A program made the translations under genes and the position numbers. Positions 27,414-37,029 of a stretch of 51,803 nucleotides of DNA are shown here, piece after piece. Numbering within the stretch: position 1 is the first letter of the stretch; the number at the start of each line of letters is the position of its first letter. Source of the DNA: Bacteroidales bacterium (GTDB taxonomy: Bacteria > Bacteroidota > Bacteroidia > Bacteroidales > UBA10428). The stretch covers positions 1 to 51,803 of the forward strand of contig JAFGPB010000070.1 in NCBI GenBank assembly GCA_016926205.1, given 5' to 3'. Below the pieces are notes generated by a model. That model worked only from the letters and a program-made list of their open reading frames with translations. It did not search any database and was not told the DNA's origin.

Positions 27414-28757
27414 TTATATGCCGGTATAATTGAAAGGAGTAAGCTTCTTCAGCTCGGATTTCACGCCTTCATCAATTTTCAGGCTGTCAATAAAAGCAAA
27501 CAACTCATCTTTGCCAATCTTTTGACGGGTCCGTGTAAATGCTTTAAGTGCTTCATAGGGTGAGGGATAACCTTCACGCCGCAAAACGGTCTGGATGGCC
27601 TCCGAAAGCACTACCCAGTTTTTTTCAAGATCCTCATGGATCACCTTTTCATTGATGACGATTTTATCCAGTCCCCTGAGCAGGGATTTAAGGGCAATCA
27701 CTGTATGCGCAAAAGGTATCCCCAAATTTCTCAGAACCGTTGAATCCGTTAAGTCACGTTGCAGCCGCGATACAGGTAATTTTGCACTCAGGTGCTCAAA
27801 AAGAGCAATTGCGACTCCCAGGTTTCCTTCCGAGTTTTCAAAGTCAATGGGATTTACTTTATGGGGCATGACTGAGGAACCGACCTCTCCATCCTCGATT
27901 TTCTGTGTGAAATAATCCAGTGATATGTACATCCAGACATCGCGGTTCAGATCCGTAAGGATGGTATTGATCCGTTTCATGCAGTCAAAAGTCGCGGCCA
28001 GGTTGTCGTAATGTTCAATTTGTGTGGTATTTTGCAATCGTACGAGACCGAAAGATCTTTGAATAAAATCATTGGCAAATTGCACCCAGTGAATTTCAGG
28101 ATAGGCTGCCACATGAGCGTTGAAATTGCCCGTTGATCCCCCGAATTTCGCATAAACGGGAATGTTCTTCAACTGGTTGTACTGTGCGGTAATTCTGTCC
28201 ACAAATACAAGGATCTCTTTACCGAAACGGGTTGGAGAAGCGGGCTGTCCATGGGTCCGGGCAAGCATCGGAACATTCTTCCATGCCCCGGCCATACCGG
28301 AAAGCTTCTTCAACAAACGGTTGACCAACGGAAAGTAAATATCTTGCAGGGCTTGTTTCAGTGAATAGGGAACAGCCGTGTTGTTGACATCCTGTGATGT
28401 GAGTCCGAAATGAATGAATTCCTGGAATTCCCGAAGTCCGACCTGTACGAATTGTCCTTTCAGATAATATTCAACGGCTTTAACATCATGATTTGTGACT
28501 TTTTCCAGGTCCTTTATCTTTCTGGCATCCTCAACAGAAAATGACTCATAGATCTTCCGGATGGATACAAAATCCTCTTTCCTGAAATTGCTGAGCTGTG
28601 GCAATGGCAGTTCACACAAAGCAATGAAATACTCCACCTCAACCATCACCCTGTATTTCATCAATGCAAACTCGGAAAAATACCGCTCACAGTCGGCTAC
28701 CAGATTTCGGTAACGACCGTCAACAGGAGATATGGCAGTAAGTTGCGATAAATCCAT
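27414..28757 (-). CDS. purB: Adenylosuccinate lyase
   Basis: The 447-residue enzyme catalyses two fumarate-releasing steps of purine synthesis. It starts with L-x-A-I-S-P-V-D-G-R-Y, the family N-terminus. It carries the superfamily signature G-S-S-V-M-P-H-K-V-N-P at about 288-298, with the catalytic serine loop, and T-x-H-G-Q-x-A-S-P-T. The open frame extends 88 codons upstream to 29021, but that part is unlike any purB and the Met at 28757 fits. About 280 bp separate it from the divergent NfeD gene. Confidence 0.95.
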   Translation of the reverse strand: MDLSQLTAISPVDGRYRNLVADCERYFSEFALMKYRVMVEVEYFIALCELPLPQLSNFRKEDFVSIRKIYESFSVEDARKIKDLEKVTNHDVKAVEYYLKGQFVQVGLREFQEFIHFGLTSQDVNNTAVPYSLKQALQDIYFPLVNRLLKKLSGMAGAWKNVPMLARTHGQPASPTRFGKEILVFVDRITAQYNQLKNIPVYAKFGGSTGNFNAHVAAYPEIHWVQFANDFIQRSFGLVRLQNTTQIEHYDNLAATFDCMKRINTILTDLNRDVWMYISLDYFTQKIEDGEVGSSVMPHKVNPIDFENSEGNLGVAIALFEHLSAKLPVSRLQRDLTDSTVLRNLGIPFAHTVIALKSLLRGLDKIVINEKVIHEDLEKNWVVLSEAIQTVLRREGYPSPYEALKAFTRTRQKIGKDELFAFIDSLKIDEGVKSELKKLTPFNYTGI

Positions 28758-29003
28758 AATCGTTTTTTTATGAGCTTTTGCAGACATCAATGCAAAGCCT
28801 CTGATTTTTTGTGCTTCCGAAGATAGTAAAAAAAGTCCAATGCTGACCGGATGCCTTACTGCATTACAAATGAAATCCTTACAGCATTTCAAAACAAACC
28901 TGTTTTGGATTGCTGTGGTCATTTGAAATAGAACTTTCATCAAAAAGTGTAGGCCGGGTGATAATGTTTGATTATTTAAGTGACTTTTTTTCATAAATCC
29001 GTC

Positions 29004-29011
29004 TAATTTTG
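29004..29011 (+). promoter_or_regulatory. Putative -7 promoter element of the nfeD-mltG unit
   Basis: TAATTTTG matches TAnnTTTG and lies 26 bp before the GTG start at 29037. Confidence 0.38.
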
Positions 29012-29036
29012 TCTTTTGCATTATGCTTAAGAGTCC

Positions 29037-30482
29037 GTGATAAATTTCAGTAATACACGACTGTTTCGATCGCTGAGAGTGTTTGTAATATCTGTGTCTG
29101 CGGTTTTAATGCTCTCATCCGTATCGTTCCGCCGGGCTGATCTGCAGGTTCAGCAGGACATGGATACAACTGTTGTTTATGTATTCGATATTTTTGAAGA
29201 GATTGCCAGTCCTGCATGGCGTACAACCCTCAGGGCATTCTCAGAAGCCGCGGATCTTGACGCTGATTACATCATATTGCATATCAATACATACGGTGGT
29301 ATCGTCGATGTTGCCGATTCCATAAGAACCAAGATCATAAACAGCCCCGTTCCCGTTCTGGGATTTATTGACAATCAGGCCATTTCGGCAGGTGCATTGA
29401 TTTCCATTGCATGCGACAGCATTTATATGCGTCCGGGCGGCAATATCGGTGCCGCGACTGTTGTGGACCAGACCGGCGCGGTCGTGCCGGATAAGTACCA
29501 GTCGTTTATGCGTTCCACAATGAGGGCGACGGCAGAATCACACGGCAGGGATACCCTCATTACAGACAATGATACCATCATCCGATGGCATCGCGATCCG
29601 CTTATTGCGGAAGCGATGGTTGATCCCAGCATTGTGGTCCCGGGAATTGTGGATTCCACGAAGGTTCTGACTTTCACTGCTGAAGAGGCAATGCAGAACG
29701 GATATTGTGAGGGGCTCGCCGTCAGTATACCGGAAGTGCTTGAAAAAGCCGGAATACAGACCTACACGCTTACAACATACGTTCCTTCCGCAATGGATAA
29801 ATTTATCGGATTTCTGATCAGTCCTGTGGTACAGGGTATTCTGATCATCGTCATGATCGGCGGGATTTATTTTGAACTGCAAACACCAGGAGTGGGTTTC
29901 CCGATCATTGCAGCTGCCGTTGCTGCTTTGTTCTATTTTGCACCCCTTTATGTTGAAGGATTGGCTGAAAACTGGGAGATCCTGCTGTTTGTCATTGGCA
30001 TTGTACTGGTAATTCTTGAAATATTTGTAATACCGGGATTCGGCATAGCAGGGATTTCGGGCATCACACTGATCATTGCCGGATTGACCCTGAGTCTGGT
30101 GAACAACGTTGTCTTCCGTTTCGAAGGAGTGGGTGGTCTCGCACAGTTGTCCAAAGCCCTCTTTACCGTACTGGTATCGGTGTTCCTTGCTTTTGCGCTG
30201 GTGATCATGGGTACGAAACGGTTTGCTTTTTCAAAGGCCATGAGGGGTCTCGCACTTGATTCTGTGCAGGACCACAATCAGGGATATATCGGCATTGATG
30301 TCAGGCAGAAAGCGATGATTGGCAAGACCGGGACCGCCTATACTGTCCTCAGGCCATCCGGACTTGTGGAGATTGAGAATGAGATTTTCGATGCAAAGGC
30401 TGAGATAGGCTACATTGAGAAGGGAGCAAAGGTTAAGGTAATCAGGGATGAGGCAGGCCAGTTGTACGTCATCAAAGCCTGA
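29037..30482 (+). CDS. NfeD-family membrane serine protease (ClpP-like)
   Basis: The 481-residue protein has a signal peptide, then a ClpP-class protease domain (about 45-235) with a candidate nucleophile Ser117 in A-I-S-A-G-A and a possible general-base Lys153. Four or so membrane helices (about 255-400) and a C-terminal OB-fold NfeDC domain (about 415-481) follow. This is the long NfeD1b layout, implicated in membrane-protein quality control alongside stomatin-like proteins. The only possible start is GTG at 29037, because an in-frame stop lies five codons upstream. mltG follows after 15 bp. Confidence 0.9.
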   Translation: MINFSNTRLFRSLRVFVISVSAVLMLSSVSFRRADLQVQQDMDTTVVYVFDIFEEIASPAWRTTLRAFSEAADLDADYIILHINTYGGIVDVADSIRTKIINSPVPVLGFIDNQAISAGALISIACDSIYMRPGGNIGAATVVDQTGAVVPDKYQSFMRSTMRATAESHGRDTLITDNDTIIRWHRDPLIAEAMVDPSIVVPGIVDSTKVLTFTAEEAMQNGYCEGLAVSIPEVLEKAGIQTYTLTTYVPSAMDKFIGFLISPVVQGILIIVMIGGIYFELQTPGVGFPIIAAAVAALFYFAPLYVEGLAENWEILLFVIGIVLVILEIFVIPGFGIAGISGITLIIAGLTLSLVNNVVFRFEGVGGLAQLSKALFTVLVSVFLAFALVIMGTKRFAFSKAMRGLALDSVQDHNQGYIGIDVRQKAMIGKTGTAYTVLRPSGLVEIENEIFDAKAEIGYIEKGAKVKVIRDEAGQLYVIKA

Positions 30483-30497
30483 AACAATTGGTAACAC

Positions 30498-31550
30498 ATG
30501 AAGGTGAACAGCAGAACCCTTATTCAAATCATAATTTACAGTATTCTTGCAGTCTTTATTATTGCTGCAATAGAAATTGCCCTGGTCTTTCGCAAGGTTT
30601 ACGTTCCGAACGTACAGACTTCCGGCGGGGAGCCTTATATTTTATACATTCCATCCGGTTCGTCCTATGATGATGTGCTTGAACTTCTTTATACCGGAGA
30701 CCTGATAAAGAACAGGGATGATTTTGAATGGGTGGCAGAAAAGAAAGATTACAGGGCTCATGTGCACTCCGGTCGTTACGTCATCAGGCACAACATATCA
30801 AACAACGCACTGATCAACATGCTGAGGTCGGGACTGCAGGAACCTGTCCAGGTTGTCATCAACAGTGCACGCACGATTCAGGAACTTTCAGAGAAAATAT
30901 CGCAGCAGATTGAACCTGATGCAGATACTTTGATTTACCTGCTGCAGAATGAACAGTTCATTCAGGAATATGGTTTCGACCGGTATACCATTCTGGGTAT
31001 GTTCGTTCCGAATACCTATGAAATATGGTGGAATACGAGTGCGGAGGGATTTGTCGACAGAATGTACCGGGAATATGACCGGTTCTGGACCCGGGAAAGG
31101 GTTGGAAAAGCAGCTGACATGGGACTGACACCGAATCAGGTCATTACCATGGCTTCAATTATTATCAAAGAAACCACAAAAGAGGACGAATATTCGCGAA
31201 TAGCAGGACTGTATGTGAACCGGCTCAGCAAAGGCATCAAATTACAGGCTGATCCAACCGTCATTTATTCAATAGGCAATTTTGAAAGGCAGCGTGTTCT
31301 GACAATGGACACCCAGGTCGATTCTCCATACAATACCTATCTGTATTACGGATTACCGCCGGGCCCCATTGCAATACCTTCGGTCAGTTCGATTGATGCG
31401 GTATTGGATTATGAAAAGCATGATTATATCTATTTTTGTGCCAGGGATGATTTTTCAGGTTATCATGTTTTTTCCCGGACACTCGAACAGCATAACAGGA
31501 ATGCACGTTTGTACCAGAGGGCTCTGAATCAGAGAAACATTTTAAGATAA
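30498..31550 (+). CDS. mltG: Endolytic murein transglycosylase MltG
   Basis: The 350-residue protein has an N-terminal membrane anchor (about 10-32), a LysM-like region and the YceG catalytic domain. Glu225, in A-S-I-I-I-K-E-T, aligns with the catalytic Glu218 of E. coli MltG (A-S-I-I-E-K-E-T). The D-P-T-V-I-Y, Y-N-T-Y and G-L-P-P-G-P-I blocks are all present. It cleaves nascent peptidoglycan strands and so sets glycan length. It shares a transcript with the NfeD gene. Confidence 0.95.
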   Translation: MKVNSRTLIQIIIYSILAVFIIAAIEIALVFRKVYVPNVQTSGGEPYILYIPSGSSYDDVLELLYTGDLIKNRDDFEWVAEKKDYRAHVHSGRYVIRHNISNNALINMLRSGLQEPVQVVINSARTIQELSEKISQQIEPDADTLIYLLQNEQFIQEYGFDRYTILGMFVPNTYEIWWNTSAEGFVDRMYREYDRFWTRERVGKAADMGLTPNQVITMASIIIKETTKEDEYSRIAGLYVNRLSKGIKLQADPTVIYSIGNFERQRVLTMDTQVDSPYNTYLYYGLPPGPIAIPSVSSIDAVLDYEKHDYIYFCARDDFSGYHVFSRTLEQHNRNARLYQRALNQRNILR

Positions 31551-31580
31551 CCTGACTGGAATAAAATTTGCGTTTGTACG

Positions 31581-31685
31581 ATTTTCAGGGATGATCTTAA
31601 TATTTTCAGGGATGATCTTAAAATCTTCAGGGATAATCTTATATTTTCAGGGATGATCTTATATTTTCAGGGATGATCTTAAACT
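31581..31685 (+). repeat. Five-unit tandem array, 20-21-bp period
   Basis: CAGGGAT (CAGGGAT in four units, CAGGGAT followed by AAT in the third) recurs at 31586, 31607, 31628, 31648 and 31668, so spacings are 21, 21, 20 and 20 bp. The unit is close to TATTTTCAGGGATGATCTTA. The array fills the gap between mltG and the phosphohexomutase and ends 13 bp before the latter's ATG. A similar string, CAGGGATGAT, occurs inside the mltG 3' region near 31442. Confidence 0.92.
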
Positions 31686-31698
31686 AGAACAGTATTTT

Positions 31699-33117
31699 AT
31701 GGATAAAATCAAATTTGATTCCAACGGCTGGAGGGGTATTATTGCAAAGGAATTCACAATGGATAATGTGGCAAAGATCGCGCTTGCAACTGCCACATGG
31801 CTGACCCGCAAATATACGGACCCGACCGTTGTCATGGGTTATGACTGCCGCTTCAACGGGGAGATGTTTATGGAATCCGTTGCAAAGATCCTGGCCTCAA
31901 AGGGGATCAGGGTTTTTATCGCAGAACGTTTTGTCACAACACCCATGGTATCCCTGGGTATGGTTAAACTGAAAGCTCATTGCGGGATTGTCATCACTGC
32001 AAGCCATAATCCTTCGGAATATAACGGTTACAAACTGATGGGTGAACAGGGCGGACCTATGTCGGACAGGGATCTGAAGGATATTGAAAACCTGATCAGC
32101 AATGACCTTGAAATTGACCTTGAACTGATCAACTGGAACTATCTTCTGGAACAGGGTACCATTCTTTACATTGATCTGGAAAACATATACGCCAGGGAAC
32201 TGATCGATCATTTTGATGCGGATCAGATCAGCAATTCAGGTCTGAAGTTCGCTTTTGATGCCATGTATGGAAGCAGTCAGAACATTCTTCACAGGTTTTT
32301 GCCCGAAACAATGGTATTGCACAGAGAAATGAACCCCTCATTCCATGATATTCCGCCTGACCCGGTAAAAAAGAACCTTCATGAACTGATCGAGTTTATA
32401 TGGAAAGACAGAGGGATCGACTGCAGTTTTGCTGCTGACGGAGAAGGTTCAAGAATTGCATTGTTTGATAAGGAAGCGAATTTTTATGATGCCAATATGA
32501 TTCTGTTGTTGCTGATCCATTACCTTGCAGGTTACCGGAAGTTCAAAGGTAAGGTTGTGGTGAGCTTTCCGACAACCGGAAAAGTTGAAAAGATCTGTCA
32601 GGCATACGGTCTTGAAGTCATACGTACAAAAGTCGGCTTTACGGACGCGGCCAGGATCATGAATGAACATGAAGTCCTGATCGCCGGCGAGGAATCCGGC
32701 GGCATAGCTTTTGGCAATCATGTTCCGGAATGCGATGCCATATGGACCGGATTGCATATCTGGCAATGGATGGCGGAGTGCAAAAAACCGTTGCAGGTTC
32801 TATGCAATGAGGTGACCGGAATGACCGGACAGTTTGCATTTGAAAGGGCCAATCTTGAGATGAACCGCAACAACCGGAACAAGATCGTTGAAAAATGTAC
32901 AAACGGAACGTTTGGTAATTTCGGAAGATTTACCGTAAGTGATTTTGAAATCTTTGACGGCTTTAAGTTTTTTCTGGGTGAGGATGAATGGATTCTGATC
33001 CGTCCATCCACCACCCTGCCGGTGCTGAGGATCTATGCTGAGGCACAAACTGTTGAAACTGCCCAGGAAATCATTTATTCGGCAATGAAAACCATCATGG
33101 ATGAGGTGAATTTATAA
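31699..33117 (+). CDS. Phosphoglucomutase/phosphomannomutase-family enzyme
   Basis: The 472-residue alpha-D-phosphohexomutase has the phosphoserine loop T-A-S102-H-N-P, the metal loop D-G-E-G-S-R (about 248-253), the sugar loop G-E-E-S-G-G (about 331-336) and a phosphate-binding C-terminal domain (R-P-S-T-T-L-P). It interconverts hexose 1- and 6-phosphates; glucose, mannose or glucosamine specificity cannot be read here. The tandem array directly upstream occupies the position of its leader. Confidence 0.92.
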   Translation: MDKIKFDSNGWRGIIAKEFTMDNVAKIALATATWLTRKYTDPTVVMGYDCRFNGEMFMESVAKILASKGIRVFIAERFVTTPMVSLGMVKLKAHCGIVITASHNPSEYNGYKLMGEQGGPMSDRDLKDIENLISNDLEIDLELINWNYLLEQGTILYIDLENIYARELIDHFDADQISNSGLKFAFDAMYGSSQNILHRFLPETMVLHREMNPSFHDIPPDPVKKNLHELIEFIWKDRGIDCSFAADGEGSRIALFDKEANFYDANMILLLLIHYLAGYRKFKGKVVVSFPTTGKVEKICQAYGLEVIRTKVGFTDAARIMNEHEVLIAGEESGGIAFGNHVPECDAIWTGLHIWQWMAECKKPLQVLCNEVTGMTGQFAFERANLEMNRNNRNKIVEKCTNGTFGNFGRFTVSDFEIFDGFKFFLGEDEWILIRPSTTLPVLRIYAEAQTVETAQEIIYSAMKTIMDEVNL

Positions 33118-33221
33118 TTCCGCATTCCGGATTTCAATGAACCGGCTTCAATTTGCATGTTTCGTTTCCGGAATACCAGACTGATCATTCCCGGTTTTTT
33201 CTTCCTGTTCCCTGTTACAAA

Positions 33222-34235
33222 TTATATTATGTTTACTTCTGTTTCAAGTACGATGTCAAAATGATCCTGTACACTGCGTTGAATTTTTTGCGTAAATTCC
33301 AGGATCTCTGATCCGGATGCGCCTCCGTAATTCACGATGACGAGGGGTTGCAGTTTGTAAGTACCCACGTTCCTGATCCGTCTGTCTTTCCAGCCACAAC
33401 GCTCGATCAGCCACGCCGCTGAAAGCTTGATGCTTCCATATGCATCCTTAAAAAAAGGTATTTCCGGATGAGACCGCTTAAGAGAATCTAGTCCGGTTTG
33501 ATCGACCAGAGGATTTTTGAAGAAGCTACCTGCATTGGCAAGAGCTTCCACTTCCGGAAGTTTTCTTTTCCTGATTGTTATGACTGCATCCCGGATGTTC
33601 CCGAGATTGGTTTCCGGATAGAGACTGAGCTCTTTATTCAGCTCACGGTAGGAAGTGTTAAAATTGTGATCCTTTTTCAATCTGAATGTAATGTGCGTGA
33701 TGATCATCCGGTTCTTCAACTCTGATTTGAATATGCTGTTTCTGTATGCAAATCTGCATTGTCTGTTGCTGAATACCCTTGTTCGGCCGGTTTCCAGATC
33801 AATTGCCTCCACAGTTTCTATGGAATCCCTGACTTCCGATCCGTAGGCGCCGATGTTCTGAACGGGACTTGCGCCGACGGTTCCAGGAATGTTGGACAGG
33901 TTTTCAAGGCCACACCAGCCGTTCTCAACGCAGTACCGGACAAAATCATCCCAGTTTTCGCCGGCTGCTGTCCTGATCATGACTGACCCCTTGTCTTCTG
34001 ATGTTTTTTCAATGCCTTTGATTGAAGGATGCAGGATACAACCGTTGTAGTCACCAGTGAACAGGACATTGCTGCCACCCCCCAGTATCATCCTGGGCTG
34101 AATTGCATGCAATTCCGATCCGATGAAATTCCTGATATCCTGAACATCTGAAACCTCGATGTGATACCTGGTATTCACGTCGACACGGAAGGTGTTAAGC
34201 GCCAACAGGGATGTATTTTCCCGCACATTCATCAT
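33222..34235 (-). CDS. murB: UDP-N-acetylenolpyruvoylglucosamine reductase
   Basis: The 337-residue flavoenzyme reduces enolpyruvyl-UDP-GlcNAc to UDP-MurNAc for peptidoglycan. It has N-T-F-R-V at the N-terminus, the FAD-binding G-G-G-S-N-V-L segment, the S-x-I-P-G-T-V-G-A-S-P block, Y-R-N-S-I-F, the catalytic A-G-S-F-F-K-N-P and a final Glu-containing E-T-E-V strand. The start is taken at the M-M-N-V Met (34235); the frame also permits 34265. It is convergent with the phosphohexomutase gene. Confidence 0.94.
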   Translation of the reverse strand: MMNVRENTSLLALNTFRVDVNTRYHIEVSDVQDIRNFIGSELHAIQPRMILGGGSNVLFTGDYNGCILHPSIKGIEKTSEDKGSVMIRTAAGENWDDFVRYCVENGWCGLENLSNIPGTVGASPVQNIGAYGSEVRDSIETVEAIDLETGRTRVFSNRQCRFAYRNSIFKSELKNRMIITHITFRLKKDHNFNTSYRELNKELSLYPETNLGNIRDAVITIRKRKLPEVEALANAGSFFKNPLVDQTGLDSLKRSHPEIPFFKDAYGSIKLSAAWLIERCGWKDRRIRNVGTYKLQPLVIVNYGGASGSEILEFTQKIQRSVQDHFDIVLETEVNII

Positions 34236-34341
34236 TTGAACCGGAACATGCGGTAAAAATAGCATTTTATACGGTTTGCTGCAAAAGACATCATGTGCAA
34301 GGAATTTATAATTTAGCCGTTTATAAAGATAAACGGTTCAG

Positions 34342-35481
34342 ATGCATACAGTCCTTTGTGTGACAAACGATATTTTTACCGACCGGCGCGTTTGCAGGAT
34401 TGCCCGGTCCCTTGCGGATCACGGGCACAAGGTTACGGTGATCGGAAGGAAATACAAACAGAACACGAAGCTACCTGATTTTTCTTTCCGGATGTACAGG
34501 ATGCGATTGCTGTTCAGCAGGGGATTGCTTTTTTATGCCGAATATAACTTTCGTTTGCTGTTCCGCCTGCTATTGATGCATACCGACATTCTCGTTGCCA
34601 ATGATCTTGACACGTTACCTGCAGTATATCTTGCTTCACGCATTCGCAAAAGGACTGTCATTTATGACAGTCATGAATATTTCACCGAAGTTCCGGAGCT
34701 GATCGGCCGGAATCTGGTGAAAAACATCTGGCAGTTGCTGGAACGGATGATCCTGCCGAAGATACGCTATGCATATACCGTAAGTGAATCCATTGCGAAA
34801 GCGTATCAACAAAAATACGGGATCAATATGTACGTCATCAGAAATCTTCCGTGGCGTCTTAAGAAATCCGTAGATCCGGAGAAAATGATTAAAAAGGACA
34901 ATGAACAAATGATACTTTACCAGGGTTCCCTGAACAGGGGCAGGGGACTGGAGCTGGCCATACTTGCGACAGGGTATTTGCACGACACAAAGCTTGTGAT
35001 CATCGGTACGGGTGATGTGGAACATGAACTGAAAAGCCTTGCCGAGATTCACGGCCTGCAGAACAAGGTATTATTTTTAGGCAGGATCCCTCAGGATCAA
35101 CTGATGCAGTATACCATTCAGGCTGATGCGGGCATTTCACTCGAAGAGCAGTCAGGTCTCAATTACACCTATGCGCTTCCCAACAAACTTTTCGATTATA
35201 TACAGGCGGGAATCCCGGTAATTGTATCGGATCTGCCTGAGATGGCTTCAATTGTCATCCGGTATGAAATCGGGGTGGTCAGCAAGGCCCGTGATCCTGA
35301 AGCACTGGCTGGAATTTTCCGTGAGGCGCTGTGGAATCCGGAAAAAAGACGGATCTGGAAGGACAATTTAATGAAGGCTGCAAAGGAATTGTGCTGGGAA
35401 CGTGAAGAGCCGAAACTCATTGAGTTGTACCGCAATGCTGCAAACAAAATTTCAGACGACCCTGAGCAACCGGATCAGTAA
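34342..35481 (+). CDS. Glycosyltransferase (GT-B fold, family 4-like)
   Basis: The 379-residue protein has the two-domain GT-B pattern: T-N-D-I-F-x-D-R-R-V near the N-terminus, Y-D-S-H-E-Y-F (about 112-118), R-N-L-P, the Q-G-S-L-N-R-G-R-G-L donor-domain start and the later L-P-N-K-L-F-D-Y-I-Q-A-G-I-P nucleotide-sugar site. It probably transfers a sugar in polysaccharide or lipid glycosylation at the cytoplasmic membrane face. No polysaccharide cluster surrounds it, so the acceptor is unknown. Confidence 0.88.
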   Translation: MHTVLCVTNDIFTDRRVCRIARSLADHGHKVTVIGRKYKQNTKLPDFSFRMYRMRLLFSRGLLFYAEYNFRLLFRLLLMHTDILVANDLDTLPAVYLASRIRKRTVIYDSHEYFTEVPELIGRNLVKNIWQLLERMILPKIRYAYTVSESIAKAYQQKYGINMYVIRNLPWRLKKSVDPEKMIKKDNEQMILYQGSLNRGRGLELAILATGYLHDTKLVIIGTGDVEHELKSLAEIHGLQNKVLFLGRIPQDQLMQYTIQADAGISLEEQSGLNYTYALPNKLFDYIQAGIPVIVSDLPEMASIVIRYEIGVVSKARDPEALAGIFREALWNPEKRRIWKDNLMKAAKELCWEREEPKLIELYRNAANKISDDPEQPDQ

Positions 35482-35504
35482 GGTTCAGGAACCATTCTGG
35501 AACG

Positions 35505-36383
35505 TCAGGATTTGCGGGTGTCGCTGTTCATCGCCGGAATCCCTCCATCGTACGGTGCAGGTTCAACAATCCCTGATTCCTGTTGCAGCCTTTCAGTCAC
35601 GAAGTAATACAACCTTTTCGGAACAAACGGCAGCAAAGAGACGAGCAGTTTGTTACGGAATCCCGGGACACACAGTACTTTGCCCTTATTCAGGCAGCGC
35701 ATGGAATACCGAATGACTGCCTCAGGATTCATCCATTTGAAGAGAAAATTCCTTGCAGGCCGCATGGTATGTTGCATTCTTGTATGAAAATCGGTATTGG
35801 TCAGTCCCGGACAAAGGCACTGTACACAGATGCCGTGCTTCCTGACTTCAAGACTCAGTGATTCACTGAAATTCAACAGAAATGCTTTGGTGCTGGTATA
35901 CATTGTGTTTGAACTGGTTGGTATAAAAGCGGCCAGGGAACTAACATTGATGATGATACCCCTTTTTCTTCCGATCATAAAAGGAAGAATCTTATGAATG
36001 ATCATCACGGGCGCATAAATATGGACTTTCAGCATATTTAACTGATGTTCCGTATCATCATAACGGAAGATCTTTCCCAGACCGTACCCGGCATTATTCA
36101 CCAGCACTTCAGGATACCCTTCCTTATCCAGATACTGCAAAAGCCTGTCGATCCCTTCCGGTTCAGTGAAGTCTGCAATGAATACCCTGACAGCAACATA
36201 ATATTTGCCACGCAGTTCATCCGCCACCCGATCAATAACCTCCTTCCGTCTGCCCGTAAGGATCAGATCGTATTGCCGCCGGGCAAATTCAGATGCAAAT
36301 GCTTTGCCGATTCCGCTTGTTGCACCCGTGATCAGTGCTACGGCTTTATTATGGATTTCTGATTCCTGTAACATATTGTTCAT
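35505..36383 (-). CDS. Short-chain dehydrogenase/reductase
   Basis: The 292-residue classical SDR has the cofactor motif G20-A-T-S-G-I-G26, N96-N-A-G, a catalytic Ser at 148-149, and Y162-x-x-x-K166. The Arg pair after the first strand (G-R-R-K) suggests NADP. The C-terminal extension of about 70 residues contains a hydrophobic segment, similar to 3-ketoacyl/steroid-type reductases. Its ATG overlaps the stop of the preceding nitroreductase by 4 bp, so the two are coupled. Confidence 0.9.
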   Translation of the reverse strand: MNNMLQESEIHNKAVALITGATSGIGKAFASEFARRQYDLILTGRRKEVIDRVADELRGKYYVAVRVFIADFTEPEGIDRLLQYLDKEGYPEVLVNNAGYGLGKIFRYDDTEHQLNMLKVHIYAPVMIIHKILPFMIGRKRGIIINVSSLAAFIPTSSNTMYTSTKAFLLNFSESLSLEVRKHGICVQCLCPGLTNTDFHTRMQHTMRPARNFLFKWMNPEAVIRYSMRCLNKGKVLCVPGFRNKLLVSLLPFVPKRLYYFVTERLQQESGIVEPAPYDGGIPAMNSDTRKS

Positions 36384-36964
36384 TCATACCTGTTACGGGA
36401 AGATATTTCCCCGGGATCTTTTCTTTTCTTTGCGCGTACGGCGGTTGTAGCCGGATATCCTAGTGTAATGATGAGCTCAACCCGTTTGCTTTTCGGAATG
36501 CTCAGGAGCTTTTTGATTTTATTTTCTTTAAACCAGCCCAGGATGCAGGTACCCAGACCGAATTCAACAGCCTGGAGACAAAAATGCGCAATCGCAATCC
36601 CAATATCGATCAAAGGGTATTCTTTGTTCTTGATTACCTGTCCGATATTGGATGAGAGATTTGCATTCTCACGGATGACCACAACCAGGACCGGTGCCTG
36701 TTTGGTAAAATGGTTCATGGAAAGGACCCTGTCGTGCGCCGCGTCAGCAATTGCATTTTTCAGTTCAGGATCATCCACCACAATGAACTTCCAGGGTTGT
36801 GCATTGCAGGCTGAAGGTGCAAGCCGGGCCGCTTCCAGGCATTTCCTGACCAGTTCTTCAGGTACGGGTTCGGCTTTGTAATTCCGTACACTTTCCCGTG
36901 TTTTTACCATATCCAGGAATGTGGAAAAATGTTGATGCATATCAGGATGTGTATTATTGTTCAT
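36380..36964 (-). CDS. Nitroreductase-family flavoprotein
   Basis: The 194-residue protein is of the short nitroreductase type. It starts the FMN-binding domain with R-E-S-V-R-N-Y (about 19-25), continues with A-P-S-A-C-N-A-Q-P-W-K-F and L-G-T-C-I-L-G-W-F, and ends in a K-R-K-K-basic tail. It is unlike the longer nitroreductase at 9945-10688. Translational coupling to the SDR suggests the two act on related substrates. Confidence 0.9.
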   Translation of the reverse strand: MNNNTHPDMHQHFSTFLDMVKTRESVRNYKAEPVPEELVRKCLEAARLAPSACNAQPWKFIVVDDPELKNAIADAAHDRVLSMNHFTKQAPVLVVVIRENANLSSNIGQVIKNKEYPLIDIGIAIAHFCLQAVEFGLGTCILGWFKENKIKKLLSIPKSKRVELIITLGYPATTAVRAKKRKDPGEISSRNRYE

Positions 36965-37029
36965 GAACGGGATGAACTCTATACATTAAACAACAAGTGG
37001 CACTCAAAGGTTTTCAGCATGACTCTGCA

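Noticed and set aside
28758-29021. 88-residue N-terminal extension of purB
   Set aside because: It is unlike any purB N-terminus; the internal Met at 28757 begins at the family's normal start.
31442-31685. mltG as seed of the 20-bp array
   Set aside because: CAGGGATGAT inside mltG matches the unit core, but the match is short and about 140 bp from the array, so chance is not excluded.
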